This document shows positions 17,679 through 26,770 of a stretch of 46,649 nucleotides of DNA, in pieces (within the stretch, counting starts at the first letter, position 1; each line of letters opens with the position of its first letter). Under the pieces are notes generated by a model, which worked only from the letters and a program-made list of their open reading frames with translations, did no database searches and had not been told where the DNA came from. The position numbers and the translations under genes are program-made. Origin of the DNA: Candidatus Moranbacteria bacterium CG_4_9_14_3_um_filter_44_28 (GTDB lineage: Bacteria > Patescibacteriota > Minisyncoccia > Moranbacterales > UBA11712); contig PFVO01000024.1 of assembly GCA_002790655.1 (NCBI GenBank), positions 433-47,081 of the forward strand, written 5' to 3'.

Positions 17679-18466
17679 CACTTACTAAAATACACATTCT
17701 TCATATAAAAGGGAAATCGGAGTAGCTTTGCCGCTCTCGCCTGCCAGGGACCAAAATTCTTTTGGAGATAATAGTCCTGCGAAGCGTAGTAGTATTTTTT
17801 CTTGAGCCGATTGTCTGAAAAACTCTGTCCGCCCTTGTGAAATATCCTGGATTTCGGATTCACAATGACGCGATAACCCTTTCTCTTCGCCTGAAGACAC
17901 AAATCAACGTCTTCGAAGTACATAAAAAATTTCTCGTCAAACCCGCCGAGTTTTTCGAAAAGATTCCTTCTAATCATCATTGCCCCGCCGCTTATCCAGT
18001 CAACTTCCAAAGGCTTTGCAAAATTATTCGCGCCGCGGAATATTTTTGATTTCACCAAAGAGAATGGGTTTTTTTGAAATCCGCAGTGTTCTTCTTCAGC
18101 GTTCCCGCTCTCCTCGACAAGAAGAGGACCAACGACCCCGATTTTTTCATCCAGGCTAAAAATATCAATCATCTGCGCAATCGAACCTGGCAAAATTCTG
18201 GTGTCCGGATTGAGAAAAAGAATGAATTCCCCCCGGGCTCTTTTTACCCCCAAATTATGCGCCCGTCCAAATCCCAGATTCTCCTTTGCTTCAATCACTT
18301 CAGCGTTCGGAGAGAAGCCCAAATCGCCGCCAATGCCTTCGGGTTCGTTATTCACGACAATTATTTGCGGCTTCAGGTTTTCCGGCACGTTTTTCCGAAT
18401 TGAATTGAGGCAGCTCAAAAGATCCTTCCGGCTGTTGTAATTTACAATTTGAATAGTAAGAAGCAT
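17678..18466 (-). CDS. Family 2 glycosyltransferase
   Basis: 262 residues. A GT-A fold is evident: IQIVNYNS at the N-terminus, ENLGFGRAHNLGVKRA near 70-90, then the metal-binding FLNPDTRIL (DxD-equivalent) and the later GGFDEKFFMYFEDVDLCLQAKRKG block (written here as motif groups around residue 180), typical of rhamnosyl-type GT2 enzymes. It is cytoplasmic or membrane-associated with no clear transmembrane segment. It lies 11 bases after the flippase stop and overlaps the next gene by one base. It adds one sugar to the lipid-linked surface glycan; donor and acceptor are unknown. Confidence 0.9.
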   Translation of the reverse strand: MLLTIQIVNYNSRKDLLSCLNSIRKNVPENLKPQIIVVNNEPEGIGGDLGFSPNAEVIEAKENLGFGRAHNLGVKRARGEFILFLNPDTRILPGSIAQMIDIFSLDEKIGVVGPLLVEESGNAEEEHCGFQKNPFSLVKSKIFRGANNFAKPLEVDWISGGAMMIRRNLFEKLGGFDEKFFMYFEDVDLCLQAKRKGYRVIVNPKSRIFHKGGQSFSDNRLKKKYYYASQDYYLQKNFGPWQARAAKLLRFPFYMKNVYFSK

Positions 18467-18477
18467 ATTAATTTTCT

Positions 18478-19941
18478 CTATGCCATCGGCTCATATTCCC
18501 GCATTTCCGGACCTTTTCTGCTGATGAGGCTCAAAATTTCCTCCGCGCTTATCGCCCGAAAAATCCAAAGGAGAACAAAATAAATTGCCGCGCCCGCAAG
18601 CGCTCGCACTAAAAAATTAAGATTTGCGAAAACGTACAAAAAGCCGCCCATCGCGAGCCCCGAGAACAAAATGGCAAACAGCTTTTCAAAAGAAGGAACG
18701 TATTTGAGCAGTCTCCAGCAGGCAACGCCCGACAAAAGAACGACCAGAAATTCAGTAAGGCTCGACGTCACCGCCGCCCCGTTATAAGAAAACCTTGGAA
18801 TAAGAACGAGGTTGAGGGAAATATTGAACACGGCGCAAAAGGACAAAATAGCGATCAGTTTTCTTTGCTGGTTTCCGGCGATTATCACGTTGATGAAAAA
18901 ATTTCCAAAAAACAAAAAGGCCATCGCGAAAGCAAGAATCCGGAGAACCAGCACTGATTCCTCAAATCCCGCCCCGCCGATAAGACCAACGATATTTTTG
19001 GCAAGAAAAATCGTCCCCACAACCAGCGGCGCGGCGAGAATCAAAAAAACCTTGAAAGTTTTGTTGGCCACTTTTTCAAATTTTTGGCGTTCCTCGAATA
19101 TATAGCGGGACATTATCGGCATAACGAGTCCCACAAACATCGCCGGAAAAAAAGCCACATTCTCAACGACCTTGTAAGCCGCGTTATAAATCCCCACGTC
19201 GGCGTTTGTCTTCAAAATGGAGAGCAGAATAGTATCAAGTTTGAAATAAGCAAAAACAACAATCGCCGAAATCCCAACCGGGTAAGATTCTTTCAAAAAC
19301 TTTTTCCAGGCCAGCCAGTCGAAGCGAAGACTAAAGACAATATATTTTCGCGACCAAAGATAAACGACAGCAAAACTGACCAGCATATTGAAAAACAGGG
19401 AGCTCACGATAGCCAGAAATCCAAAATTGCTTTTCACTGCCAGAACCACTGTCGCAAGCTGAACGACTTTCCCGACAAATTCTCCGATAGCCACCTTGTC
19501 CATCGCCAGCCTCTTTTGGAAAAGACCGATGAGTACCGAGTAGCTCGAGGCGAAAAGATAGGCCAGCGCGGCGACGATTATACCCGCCTTGACCCCGCCA
19601 GAATAGGGGAAAAAATAAATCAAAACCGGCGACAGCGCCAGGATCAAGAGAGAGGCCGTAATCCGGATAGCCAAAACATTCCCGAGAATGTTTTTTTCGT
19701 CGCTTTCCGGCCGCGAAATTTCTCTGGTCGAGATGGCATAAAGCCCCAAATCGGCAATGGCTGAAAAGAGAGCAAAAAAAGCAAGCACGGTTGAATAATC
19801 ACCAAAACCTTCTTTCCCTAAATAACGGGTGATAAAACCAATACTCACCAAGGCCAAAACCGTGCCCAGAATCTTGGCAGCAGAAGTGAAAACGACGTTA
19901 TAGGCAATGCGACGGGGAAGAGACACTTGGATAAATTTCAA
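18478..19941 (-). CDS. Wzx-type oligosaccharide flippase
   Basis: 487 residues from a TTG at 19941; a GTG at 19926 is an alternative, and neither has a clear ribosome binding site. Fourteen or so membrane helices. The first helix pair reads ...ITRYLGKEGFGDYSTVLAF, the typical polysaccharide biosynthesis protein (MATE/MVF-related) N-terminus. It moves undecaprenyl-linked glycan units across the membrane for the downstream ligases. It is the first gene of the glycan operon; the AAATTTCAAATTT repeat region upstream contains a TTGACA-like word but no clear -10. Confidence 0.85.
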   Translation of the reverse strand: MKFIQVSLPRRIAYNVVFTSAAKILGTVLALVSIGFITRYLGKEGFGDYSTVLAFFALFSAIADLGLYAISTREISRPESDEKNILGNVLAIRITASLLILALSPVLIYFFPYSGGVKAGIIVAALAYLFASSYSVLIGLFQKRLAMDKVAIGEFVGKVVQLATVVLAVKSNFGFLAIVSSLFFNMLVSFAVVYLWSRKYIVFSLRFDWLAWKKFLKESYPVGISAIVVFAYFKLDTILLSILKTNADVGIYNAAYKVVENVAFFPAMFVGLVMPIMSRYIFEERQKFEKVANKTFKVFLILAAPLVVGTIFLAKNIVGLIGGAGFEESVLVLRILAFAMAFLFFGNFFINVIIAGNQQRKLIAILSFCAVFNISLNLVLIPRFSYNGAAVTSSLTEFLVVLLSGVACWRLLKYVPSFEKLFAILFSGLAMGGFLYVFANLNFLVRALAGAAIYFVLLWIFRAISAEEILSLISRKGPEMREYEPMA

Positions 19942-19947
19942 ATTCTA

Positions 19948-20011
19948 AATTTCAAATTTCAAAATATTTTGACATTCTACCATTTGATCACTCATTTGAA
20001 ATTTGAAATTT
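19948..20011. repeat. 17-bp perfect AT-rich inverted repeat
   Basis: AAATTTCAAATTTCAAA at 19948-19964 is the exact reverse complement of the 17 bases at 19995-20011, with a 30-base loop. It fills the gap between the glycan operon and the jag-yidC-rnpA-rpmH block. Both blocks run on the minus strand, so it may be a terminator-like or repeat-derived spacer. Confidence 0.65.
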
Positions 20012-20053
20012 GTCATTTGAAATTCTGGCAAAAATTGCTCTCCCCGTAAAAGA

Positions 20054-20548
20054 TTATAGCTCCTTACTCTCTTCAATGCTCCCAATTGGTTTTATAACTA
20101 CCTTCCTCTCTTCTCCTTCCCCCACGCTTTCTGTTTTCACCTGCTCGTTTTCGGCCAGCTCCAAATGGACAATCCGCCGTTCGTAAGCACTCATCGGACG
20201 AAGAATAACCGGCCGCCGGTCGGCGATGGCTTGGCGGGCAAGACTTCTTGCCAGCTCCGCAAGCGATCCCAGTTTCTCGCGACGGTAATCATTCACATCA
20301 ACCGAAAATCTCAATTTTTCTTCTGAAATTCTTCTCGCCATCGCCCGCAAAATGTGCTGGAGAGATTGCAGATTAGTTCCATACTGACCAATAAGAAGAT
20401 CCGACTCATTCGTCCCGATATTGAAAACTATGTTTTCTCCGTCTGGCCCCGCTTCTTCCCTCGTTCCCAAAGTGAAATCAGAAAAAGTCATCTTTTCAAG
20501 AGTTTCGCTGATCAGTTTTTTGAGCATTTCTACGTTTTCTGGTTTCAT
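20054..20548 (-). CDS. jag: Jag/KhpB-type KH-R3H RNA-binding protein
   Basis: 164 residues. A KH-like domain shows LLIGQYGTNLQSLQHI (GxxG loop near residue 55-58), followed by an R3H domain with RRPVILRPMSAYERRIVH near 110-130. Jag/KhpB proteins bind RNA and act in cell-envelope growth. Position directly after yidC is the standard order (rpmH-rnpA-yidC-jag). The Jag-N domain seen in Firmicutes is missing; the protein is at the short end for the family. Confidence 0.9.
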   Translation of the reverse strand: MKPENVEMLKKLISETLEKMTFSDFTLGTREEAGPDGENIVFNIGTNESDLLIGQYGTNLQSLQHILRAMARRISEEKLRFSVDVNDYRREKLGSLAELARSLARQAIADRRPVILRPMSAYERRIVHLELAENEQVKTESVGEGEERKVVIKPIGSIEESKEL

Positions 20549-20571
20549 AATTATATTATTCCAAAAAGTTA

Positions 20572-21291
20572 TTAGCTAGCGGCACTCTTCTCTTCCGGTT
20601 TTTTCATAATTAGGTACTGCTGGCCAATGGCAAACAAAGTATTCACAATCCAATAAACCGCCAGTCCCGCCGGAAATTTGAGCCCGATGAAAAGAGTAAG
20701 CAGCGGACCGATGAAAAGCATCTGTTTGTTCATAACGGCCGCGAAATCATCTTTTTTGGAGACAACGGGCGTCTTGGTCATCATCATTTTTGTCTGGACA
20801 AATTGCCCGGCGGCCGCAATTACCGCCAAAATTACGTTCGGCTTTGAAAGATTAAGGAAGCCAAAAAAATTCACATTAATTTGACTGGGACAGGAAACAA
20901 AGCCGTAAAGATCCTTGCAACCGGAATCAAAATTCAGCCCGGCAATAAAAGCCCGGTAAAGGGCGATAAAGAAAATTATCTGGATGACAAGGGGAAGACA
21001 ACCTGAAGCCGGATTCACTTTTTTTTCTTTATAGAATTCCATCAGCGCCCGGCCCTGTTTTTCCTTGTCGCCCTTGTACTTATCCTGGATTCTTTTTATC
21101 TCCGGCTGAAGCTCCTGAAGTCTTTTTTGCGATTCAATTTGTTTTTGGGCCACCGGATACAAAAGAAAACGGATGAAAAGAGTCAGAAAAATAATCGCTA
21201 CCCCCAAGTCGTGGCCGGGGATGACGTTATAGAGAAAAATCAAAGCGTTATAAATCGGCTGATATACGAAAGCGTGAAAAATCTGGCTCAT
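20572..21291 (-). CDS. yidC: YidC/Oxa1 membrane protein insertase
   Basis: 239 residues. It has the YidC core: an N-terminal helix, then LGVAIIFLTLFIRFLLYPV with the conserved Arg in the hydrophilic groove, a charged two-helix cytoplasmic loop (QKQIESQKRLQELQPEIKRI), and further helices ending in GLAVYWIVNTLF. It lacks the large periplasmic domain of proteobacterial YidC. Its ATG overlaps the rnpA stop by four bases (ATGA). It inserts membrane proteins, with or without SecYEG. Confidence 0.95.
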   Translation of the reverse strand: MSQIFHAFVYQPIYNALIFLYNVIPGHDLGVAIIFLTLFIRFLLYPVAQKQIESQKRLQELQPEIKRIQDKYKGDKEKQGRALMEFYKEKKVNPASGCLPLVIQIIFFIALYRAFIAGLNFDSGCKDLYGFVSCPSQINVNFFGFLNLSKPNVILAVIAAAGQFVQTKMMMTKTPVVSKKDDFAAVMNKQMLFIGPLLTLFIGLKFPAGLAVYWIVNTLFAIGQQYLIMKKPEEKSAAS

Positions 21292-21635
21292 TTCAATAAC
21301 TTTGCTTTCCCAAGCAGATCCTTGAGCCTTTCCTGAATCAAAGCGTAACTCATCTGCTCGTATGGAAATTTCGAATTAATCAAAAATATAATCTGCCAGC
21401 CGGGCTGAATATTTCCAATCATTTCCCGCGTCGCTTCGCGCATCCATCTCTTCACCCTGTTTCTTTTGGAAGATTTTTTGGAAAACTTCACTCCCACCGA
21501 AAACCCAATTTTCAATTCCTTGATTCCCGAATCTTTATATTTCAGCAATAAAACGTCATTTGAAACTGTCTTTCCCCGGCGAAAAATGTCATTAAAAACT
21601 TTTTTGTTTTTTAAACGATATTCGACTGACAACAT
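21288..21635 (-). CDS. rnpA: Ribonuclease P protein component
   Basis: 115 residues. The family signature SSKRNRVKRWMREATRE (the RNxxKRxxR motif) is at about residues 55-70, preceded by VGVKFSKK. The protein binds the RNase P RNA and helps position precursor tRNA. The start ATG lies two bases beyond the rpmH TAA. The RNA subunit was not found in this window. Confidence 0.95.
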   Translation of the reverse strand: MLSVEYRLKNKKVFNDIFRRGKTVSNDVLLLKYKDSGIKELKIGFSVGVKFSKKSSKRNRVKRWMREATREMIGNIQPGWQIIFLINSKFPYEQMSYALIQERLKDLLGKAKLLK

Positions 21636-21637
21636 TT

Positions 21638-21778
21638 TTAAACGCTTAATTTCCTCCGCTTCTTTTTCCTTCTCCTCGCCAAAACCGCCCGGCCATTTTT
21701 GGCGCGCATTCTTTTCCGAAAACCATGTCTTCTGGCTCTCCTTCGTTTTTTGGGCTGATAAGTTCTTTTCATCGACAT
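21638..21778 (-). CDS. rpmH: Ribosomal protein L34
   Basis: 46 residues by direct reading: [20 protein letters not shown] followed by [19 protein letters not shown] and a KRRKLSV end, the full L34 pattern. An ATG at 21772 would give the more usual MKRTYQP start (44 residues); both are possible. It lies immediately before rnpA and divergent from dnaA, as in most bacteria. Confidence 0.95.
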   Translation of the reverse strand: MSMKRTYQPKKRRRARRHGFRKRMRAKNGRAVLARRRKKKRRKLSV

Positions 21779-21859
21779 CGGGCTAAAAAATTACTCCTAA
21801 AGCATACCAGCAAAAATCGTTTCGGGCAAGCCTTGATTTTCCATTCATTCCCCGTTACC

Positions 21860-21891
21860 ATATCAACAGGTTATCAACATAATTATCAACA
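21860..21891. other. DnaA-box-like array upstream of dnaA (oriC component)
   Basis: Three 9-mers of the TTATNNACA type occur at helical-turn spacing: ATATCAACA at 21860, TTATCAACA at 21871 and TTATCAACA at 21883. They lie in the rpmH-dnaA gap. This is either the origin's upstream box cluster or the dnaA autoregulatory site. Confidence 0.6.
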
Positions 21892-21921
21892 GAAGTAAAA
21901 ACAGCCAATTTTCTCCCGTGC

Positions 21922-21927
21922 TATAAT
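21922..21927 (+). promoter_or_regulatory. Likely dnaA -10 box
   Basis: TATAAT lies 23 bases before the dnaA ATG; no good -35 is present at 17 bases. The DnaA-box-like array lies just upstream, which would permit autorepression. Confidence 0.45.
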
Positions 21928-21950
21928 AAAATTCGAAAGTAAAAAGTATT

Positions 21951-23351
21951 ATGAAAAAAATGTCTCATGAAGAAATCTGGCAAGCCGTTTTAGGGGAAGT
22001 GGAACTGGCTATCTCCCCAGCCAGTTTTGTTACCTGGTTCCGGGACACATTTATCATCGACTTTGAAAACGAGCAGGTTGTCGTGAGCGTTCCCAACGGT
22101 TTTGCCAAAGAGTGGCTTGAGAACAAATATAACCGCTTCATCCTCCAGGCCATCAAAAAATTCCGCGAAAATGTCCGGGCAATTCGCTGCGTTGTTTCAG
22201 TGGCCGGCCAAAAACAGCCGCGGCTTACAAAAAAAGATGTTGACTCGGTTCTTACGGGAAAGGAAAGTTTGATTGACCTTCGCGGAACAGAAACGCCCGC
22301 CCAACAGGCCGACGGCGGCCACATTGGCCTCCTTTCCCGCTATACCTTCGAAAATTTCATTGTCGGGCCGAACAACGAGCTGGCTCATGCAGCCTGTCTC
22401 GCTATTTCGAAAAATCCCGGCCGGGTGTATAATCCGCTCTTTATCTACGGGGGAGTGGGACTTGGAAAAACTCATCTTTTGCAATCTGTTGGAAACGCGC
22501 TTTTTGCCCAGAATCCAAAAACGCAGATAATTTATTCCACTTCCGAATTCTTCACCAACCGCTACATTGACATGGTGAAAAACCAGCAGGCCCGCGAATT
22601 CAAAAAATCCTATCTCGATGCCGACCTTCTCATTATCGATGATATTCAGTTTATCGCCGGAAAAGAAAAAACCCAGGACGAATTTTTTCACATATTCAAT
22701 ACCCTCTATCAGCTTGGAAAGCAAATCGTTCTTTCCAGCGACCGCCCGCCCAAAGCCATCGCTCCCATTGAAGACCGGCTGCGCTCGCGCTTTGAAGGGG
22801 GGATGATTGCCGATGTCTCGCGGCCGGATCTCGAAACCAGAATTGCCATTCTCCAGCACAAGGCGGCCCAGCAGGATTTTGAAATAGAAAATGAGGTTTT
22901 GCAGTATATCGCCTCAAACATTCAGCATAACATCCGCGAACTGGAGGGCGCCTTGAGCCGGGTAATTGTAACCTGCGAGTTAAAGCAAGCCGAGCCAAAT
23001 TTGGGAAACGTAAAAAAAATCTTGGCTGACATCATCCACTCCGGGCGCAAAAAAGGAATTGGGTTCAAGCAAATTCTTCAGGCTGTGGCTGATTTTCATG
23101 ATGTTAATTTGCAGGACCTCGCTAACCGCTCCCGCCGCAAAGACATTGTCCGGCCCCGTCAAATCGCCATGTATCTTATGCGCGAAGAATTGCAGGCCTC
23201 TTTTCCGGGAATCGGAGAGCAATTGGGGGGACGGGATCACTCCACCGCAATGCATGCCTACAAAAAAATTAACAAAGAAATCGAGCAGGACGAAAACCTA
23301 GAGCAGAATATTAATAGTATAAAAAGCAGGATTTATGCCCAAAATGACTGA
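21951..23351 (+). CDS. dnaA: Chromosomal replication initiator DnaA
   Basis: 466 residues. Domain I (WQAVLGEVELAISPASFVTW), a linker, AAA+ domain III with GGVGLGKTHL (Walker A near 170) and LLIIDDIQFI (Walker B), and domain IV with GGRDHSTAMHAYKKI, the DnaA signature that contacts DnaA boxes. It opens oriC and loads the helicase. The start is fixed by the domain I N-terminus; MKKMSHEEIW begins at 21951. Confidence 0.98.
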   Translation: MKKMSHEEIWQAVLGEVELAISPASFVTWFRDTFIIDFENEQVVVSVPNGFAKEWLENKYNRFILQAIKKFRENVRAIRCVVSVAGQKQPRLTKKDVDSVLTGKESLIDLRGTETPAQQADGGHIGLLSRYTFENFIVGPNNELAHAACLAISKNPGRVYNPLFIYGGVGLGKTHLLQSVGNALFAQNPKTQIIYSTSEFFTNRYIDMVKNQQAREFKKSYLDADLLIIDDIQFIAGKEKTQDEFFHIFNTLYQLGKQIVLSSDRPPKAIAPIEDRLRSRFEGGMIADVSRPDLETRIAILQHKAAQQDFEIENEVLQYIASNIQHNIRELEGALSRVIVTCELKQAEPNLGNVKKILADIIHSGRKKGIGFKQILQAVADFHDVNLQDLANRSRRKDIVRPRQIAMYLMREELQASFPGIGEQLGGRDHSTAMHAYKKINKEIEQDENLEQNINSIKSRIYAQND

Positions 23352-23613
23352 TAAGCTGTGAATAAGTCAAATATATATTCCAATAACCAGCAATTAATAA
23401 TGAGGATAAACGCTGTATAAAAACAGGAAAAATTGGGGAAAATAAACCCCAATCAAACAATAACCAGTTTATCCCCAGCCATCCCCAATTTATTCAACAA
23501 CCAAATCGTCCAAAATAAGGCTTATTTACAGCAAAAAATAACTCTTTGCCCATATCTATCACGCTAATATAAAATAACTAATTAATAATATTAACTTAAT
23601 AACATTAATAATT
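23352..23613. other. Probable oriC core between dnaA and dnaN
   Basis: 262 non-coding bases. DnaA-box matches include TGTGAATAA at 23357 (reverse of TTATTCACA), TTATCCCCA at 23469 and TTATTCAAC at 23490, plus a TTATTTACA near 23522. The last ~55 bases (23560-23613) are almost purely A/T and could be the unwinding element. The related words GGGGAAAATAAACCCC and CATCCCCAA may form hairpins. With the upstream array this fits a bipartite origin. Confidence 0.65.
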
Positions 23614-24765
23614 ATGAAAATTCAATCACTGGCTGAAAATTTTAAGAAGGGAATTTTAATTGCCGAAAAGATAATTGGAAAAAATCTGACTTTGCCGATT
23701 CTTTCCAATATCCTCATTGAGGCAGAAAAAGGACGCCTTAAAGTAACAGCGACAAACCTGGAAATTGGAGTAGTTTGTCTCTTACGGGCGAAAATTGAAA
23801 AAGAAGGAAAAATTGCCGTTCCAGGAAGGGTGATTGGCGGATATCTGAACAATATTCCCGATCAAGCGAAATTGAACATCGAAATAAAAAATCAAGCCCT
23901 CCATATGACTAGTGAGGGAGGAAAAGCAGTGATAAAAGGGGTTGATGCCAAGGATTTCCCCATAATTCCCAAGCCACAGTCAGCTCACCTTTTGGAGGTC
24001 AGAAGCCAGAAATTTCAGGAAAGCGCCCTTAAGGTTTTGGCCTGCGCCGCGCTTTCTGAAACAAGACAAGAGCTCACTGGAGTATTTTTTAGTTTTGAAA
24101 AAGACAAGCTGACTTTGGCGGCGACCGACAGTTTTCGCCTGGCGGAAGCCATAATCAACTTTTCAAAAGATGATTTGGGCGGCGATTATCAAAAGTTTAT
24201 CGCTAAAAATCCGTCGGTCATTATTCCGGCGAGAACTTTACAGGAAGTGGCCCGGAGCATCACCCCTGAAAGCGAAAAAGTGAAGATTTTTATCGGCGAA
24301 AGCCAGATCTTTTTTGAAGTGAATGATATTATGTTTGTTTCGAGGCTTATCGACGGAAAATATCCGGAGTACAAACAGGTGATTCCCAAGGAATTCTCTT
24401 CAAGTATTTTTGTGGGGCGCGAGGATCTTTTAAGGGCTACGCGGGTGGCCAGCATTTTTTCCGACACAAAAAGCCGGGAGGTGAAACTGAAGACCAAGGG
24501 CGGGGAAGGGAAAATAAAAATGGAATCGCAGTCGGTGGAAACGGGAGAAAACATCACCGAAGTAAAGGCCCAAGTTAGTCTCAAGGGGGAAAGTGTAATT
24601 GCCTTCAACAACCGCTATCTTATTGACGCCCTCAACACTCTCACGAGCGAAAATGTTTATGTCGGCTTCAACGACTCTTTTGGTCCGGTGATATTGCGCG
24701 AAGTCGCCGACAAAAACAAACTCAATGAGAACTATCTTCACATCGTAATGCCGATAAGAAGTTAA
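23614..24765 (+). CDS. dnaN: DNA polymerase III beta subunit (sliding clamp)
   Basis: 383 residues, usual length for the family, read as three clamp domains. Diagnostic pieces: LPILSNILIEAEKGRLKVTATNLE-type N-terminal block, LAATDSFRLAEA (middle domain) and the C-terminal HIVMPIRS end that resembles the canonical MPMRL tail of the hydrophobic pocket. It tethers DNA polymerase to the template. Position after dnaA is standard. Confidence 0.97.
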   Translation: MKIQSLAENFKKGILIAEKIIGKNLTLPILSNILIEAEKGRLKVTATNLEIGVVCLLRAKIEKEGKIAVPGRVIGGYLNNIPDQAKLNIEIKNQALHMTSEGGKAVIKGVDAKDFPIIPKPQSAHLLEVRSQKFQESALKVLACAALSETRQELTGVFFSFEKDKLTLAATDSFRLAEAIINFSKDDLGGDYQKFIAKNPSVIIPARTLQEVARSITPESEKVKIFIGESQIFFEVNDIMFVSRLIDGKYPEYKQVIPKEFSSSIFVGREDLLRATRVASIFSDTKSREVKLKTKGGEGKIKMESQSVETGENITEVKAQVSLKGESVIAFNNRYLIDALNTLTSENVYVGFNDSFGPVILREVADKNKLNENYLHIVMPIRS

Positions 24766-25062
24766 AATAATTTTTCTATTGAATATCAAAGATGTAAAAA
24801 CGGCAATTAAGGTTGGTGATTTCAGGTTAAGACAAAATCGCAGAAACAAAGTAGATATTAAATTTTTGGCGGGCAGAAAATAATTATTTCGTGAGATTCT
24901 TTTACGTGGTTACCATTGCCGTTTCTTCTGTTTAATCCTATCCTTGTTTCTCCCTGGCCCATGGTGTATTGCCAGCTGGGGAAGAGCTACTGAAATTCTC
25001 TGTAGTATTCTCTTATCGTCGGGCAGTTATTATACGAAAGAAGAACCCCCCTTTGGTGACTT
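24766..25062. other. Intergenic region with a short ORF remnant
   Basis: 297 bases between convergent genes. A TTG-started plus-strand frame near 24780 (about 35 codons, NIKDVKTAIKVGDF... ending AGRK) could be a fragment, but no start or ribosome binding site supports it. Nothing else recognisable is seen. Confidence 0.3.
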
Positions 25063-26097
25063 TTAACTCCTTGCGCTTATTAATTTGATTGAACGATTTA
25101 ATTGAAAAATCAAAATTGCTTGTATCCCTTTAGGAGTTAAAAATAAATCATTTCTTATTCTCTGAATAAATCCTAATTCTTCCGCATAGTTTGCAAAATG
25201 ATAGGTGCCCGTTAATTGTGCCTGCGGTTGTTTCCATGTTTTATGCTTTCCTAATGACCTTACAAAAAAATCTTGAAATGTTTTATAATTAACTGGATAC
25301 CCTGCTTTTGACAAAATAAAAATTGTATCTACGACTGACATTATACTAAATGTTATCTGAGAATAGAATGGATTTTCTTTTACAAATTCAGACAACATTT
25401 CAAATTGAGTTTCACTAAATCTATCTTCTACTGTTTTACTTTCCGCAGCAATAATTCTTTTCCCGAATTCAGTAAGAGTATAAATTTTTTTATTTTTCTC
25501 TACTAAATTTAATAAACCAGCAACAGCCAAACGATTGAAAATAGTATTGTGTGCCATTTTTTCAATCCCGCATATTTCCTCAAAAGAATATCTTTTGTTT
25601 AATAAACTTAGTGTTGATTTCAATAAATATAATCTTGTAACGCCACGAGCACTTGGTTCAATATTCAAAAATACAGATAACTCTTTAAAGTTTTGGTAGT
25701 GTTGATTTAATACATCTTCTAAATTAAACTCAATGAGTTTTATTTTTTCCGTTTCACATTGTTTGTAATTATCTTTATTTGCTCGTGTTACTAATATGAT
25801 TTTATTAATGTTGCCTTGAATTAATTTTGATTGCGATTGTAATTTGAGAAGTTCGTTATAATAATCATTGATCTGATTGACTATGTCTTGGTAAAAAGGA
25901 ACTGCTTTGAGTTCTATTAATAATAATTCATGTTGATAGAGATACAATAAATCTAGCTTCTTTCTGCTATCAAATTTTTTCTGTCTAGCAATTTGACTTA
26001 AATCACCCGGATTAACCGAAAGAACATCTGCTAACAACGATTTATCAGAGGAAAAAATGTCTTCGATAACTTTTTCAGTTATATCAAATGGTTGCAT
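25063..26097 (-). CDS. PD-(D/E)XK nuclease-like protein with winged-helix C-terminus
   Basis: 344 residues. The N-terminal ~130 residues look like a NucS/RecB-type nuclease core: E12 in the first helix, D49 in KKLDLLY, E62-x-K64 in LLLIELKA and then a QINDY element (Q75...Y79), which matches the QxxxY motif of RecB/Cas4-type nucleases. Residues ~150-340 look like two winged-helix DNA-binding domains (KRYSFEEICGIEKMAHNTIF... and the later KNPFYSQITF...). The start codon lies inside the 3' end of lexA (19-base overlap), so expression should be tied to LexA control. Possible roles: SOS-induced DNA repair or restriction. No methyltransferase neighbours it. Confidence 0.6.
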   Translation of the reverse strand: MQPFDITEKVIEDIFSSDKSLLADVLSVNPGDLSQIARQKKFDSRKKLDLLYLYQHELLLIELKAVPFYQDIVNQINDYYNELLKLQSQSKLIQGNINKIILVTRANKDNYKQCETEKIKLIEFNLEDVLNQHYQNFKELSVFLNIEPSARGVTRLYLLKSTLSLLNKRYSFEEICGIEKMAHNTIFNRLAVAGLLNLVEKNKKIYTLTEFGKRIIAAESKTVEDRFSETQFEMLSEFVKENPFYSQITFSIMSVVDTIFILSKAGYPVNYKTFQDFFVRSLGKHKTWKQPQAQLTGTYHFANYAEELGFIQRIRNDLFLTPKGIQAILIFQLNRSIKLISARS

Positions 26098-26756
26098 GTT
26101 TTATTTTCCTTAATGATATGTTTTACAAGCCCGTTACGAGATGCCACGCCGTTTTCCAGATTTCTTACAATTTTGACTACAACACCACGTACTTCTACCT
26201 CTTTACGGAAAATTGGCAACATTGCCTGGTTTGCCGGTTGCAGTTTAATGCGTTTCTTTTCTCGAAAAATCTTTTTAAGAGTAGCCTCATTATCATCAAT
26301 AATCGCCACAACCGTTTGGCCGTCGTCAACATTTTCTTGTTTGCGAATCACGACAATATCACCGTCAAATATACCTTCATCAACCATGCTGTTGCCCTTA
26401 ACTTTTAGAGCATAGTGCTGACCAGGCACGCCCATTTCATTTCTTGCCAGTGTTATGGTCTCGCCATAATTTTCAATTGCCTCAATTGGCTGGCCAGCGG
26501 CAATTGTTCCCAGAAGTGGGATTTGTATAAGATCAAATTTTTTGTTATTAACTATTTCAATACTTCTGGCGCCGTATCCATTTTTGATTACAAAACCTTT
26601 ATCAACAAGCTCCTCGATATGTTCTGAAATTGTAGAAAGAGCTTTCAAGCGTAAATGCTTTTTTATTTCCGCAAAAGTAGGGGATATGCCATTTTTGCGA
26701 ATGTATTTTTTAAGGTAGTCGTATATTTGTTTTTGTTTTTTAGTTAGGGTTGCCAT
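26079..26756 (-). CDS. lexA: LexA SOS repressor
   Basis: 225 residues from the ATG at 26756; an upstream in-frame start at 26837 would lie before the promoter. N-terminal winged helix (MATLTKKQKQIYDYLKKYI...), self-cleavage site AAG (A87-G88), catalytic S123 in VKGNSMVDE and K161 in ATLKK. The spacings equal those of E. coli LexA within one or two residues. The C-terminal extension of ~25 residues (after KIVRNL) overlaps the next gene. LexA represses DNA-damage genes until RecA triggers cleavage. Confidence 0.95.
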   Translation of the reverse strand: MATLTKKQKQIYDYLKKYIRKNGISPTFAEIKKHLRLKALSTISEHIEELVDKGFVIKNGYGARSIEIVNNKKFDLIQIPLLGTIAAGQPIEAIENYGETITLARNEMGVPGQHYALKVKGNSMVDEGIFDGDIVVIRKQENVDDGQTVVAIIDDNEATLKKIFREKKRIKLQPANQAMLPIFRKEVEVRGVVVKIVRNLENGVASRNGLVKHIIKENKTCNHLI

Positions 26757-26770
26757 AATGATTGACAAAT

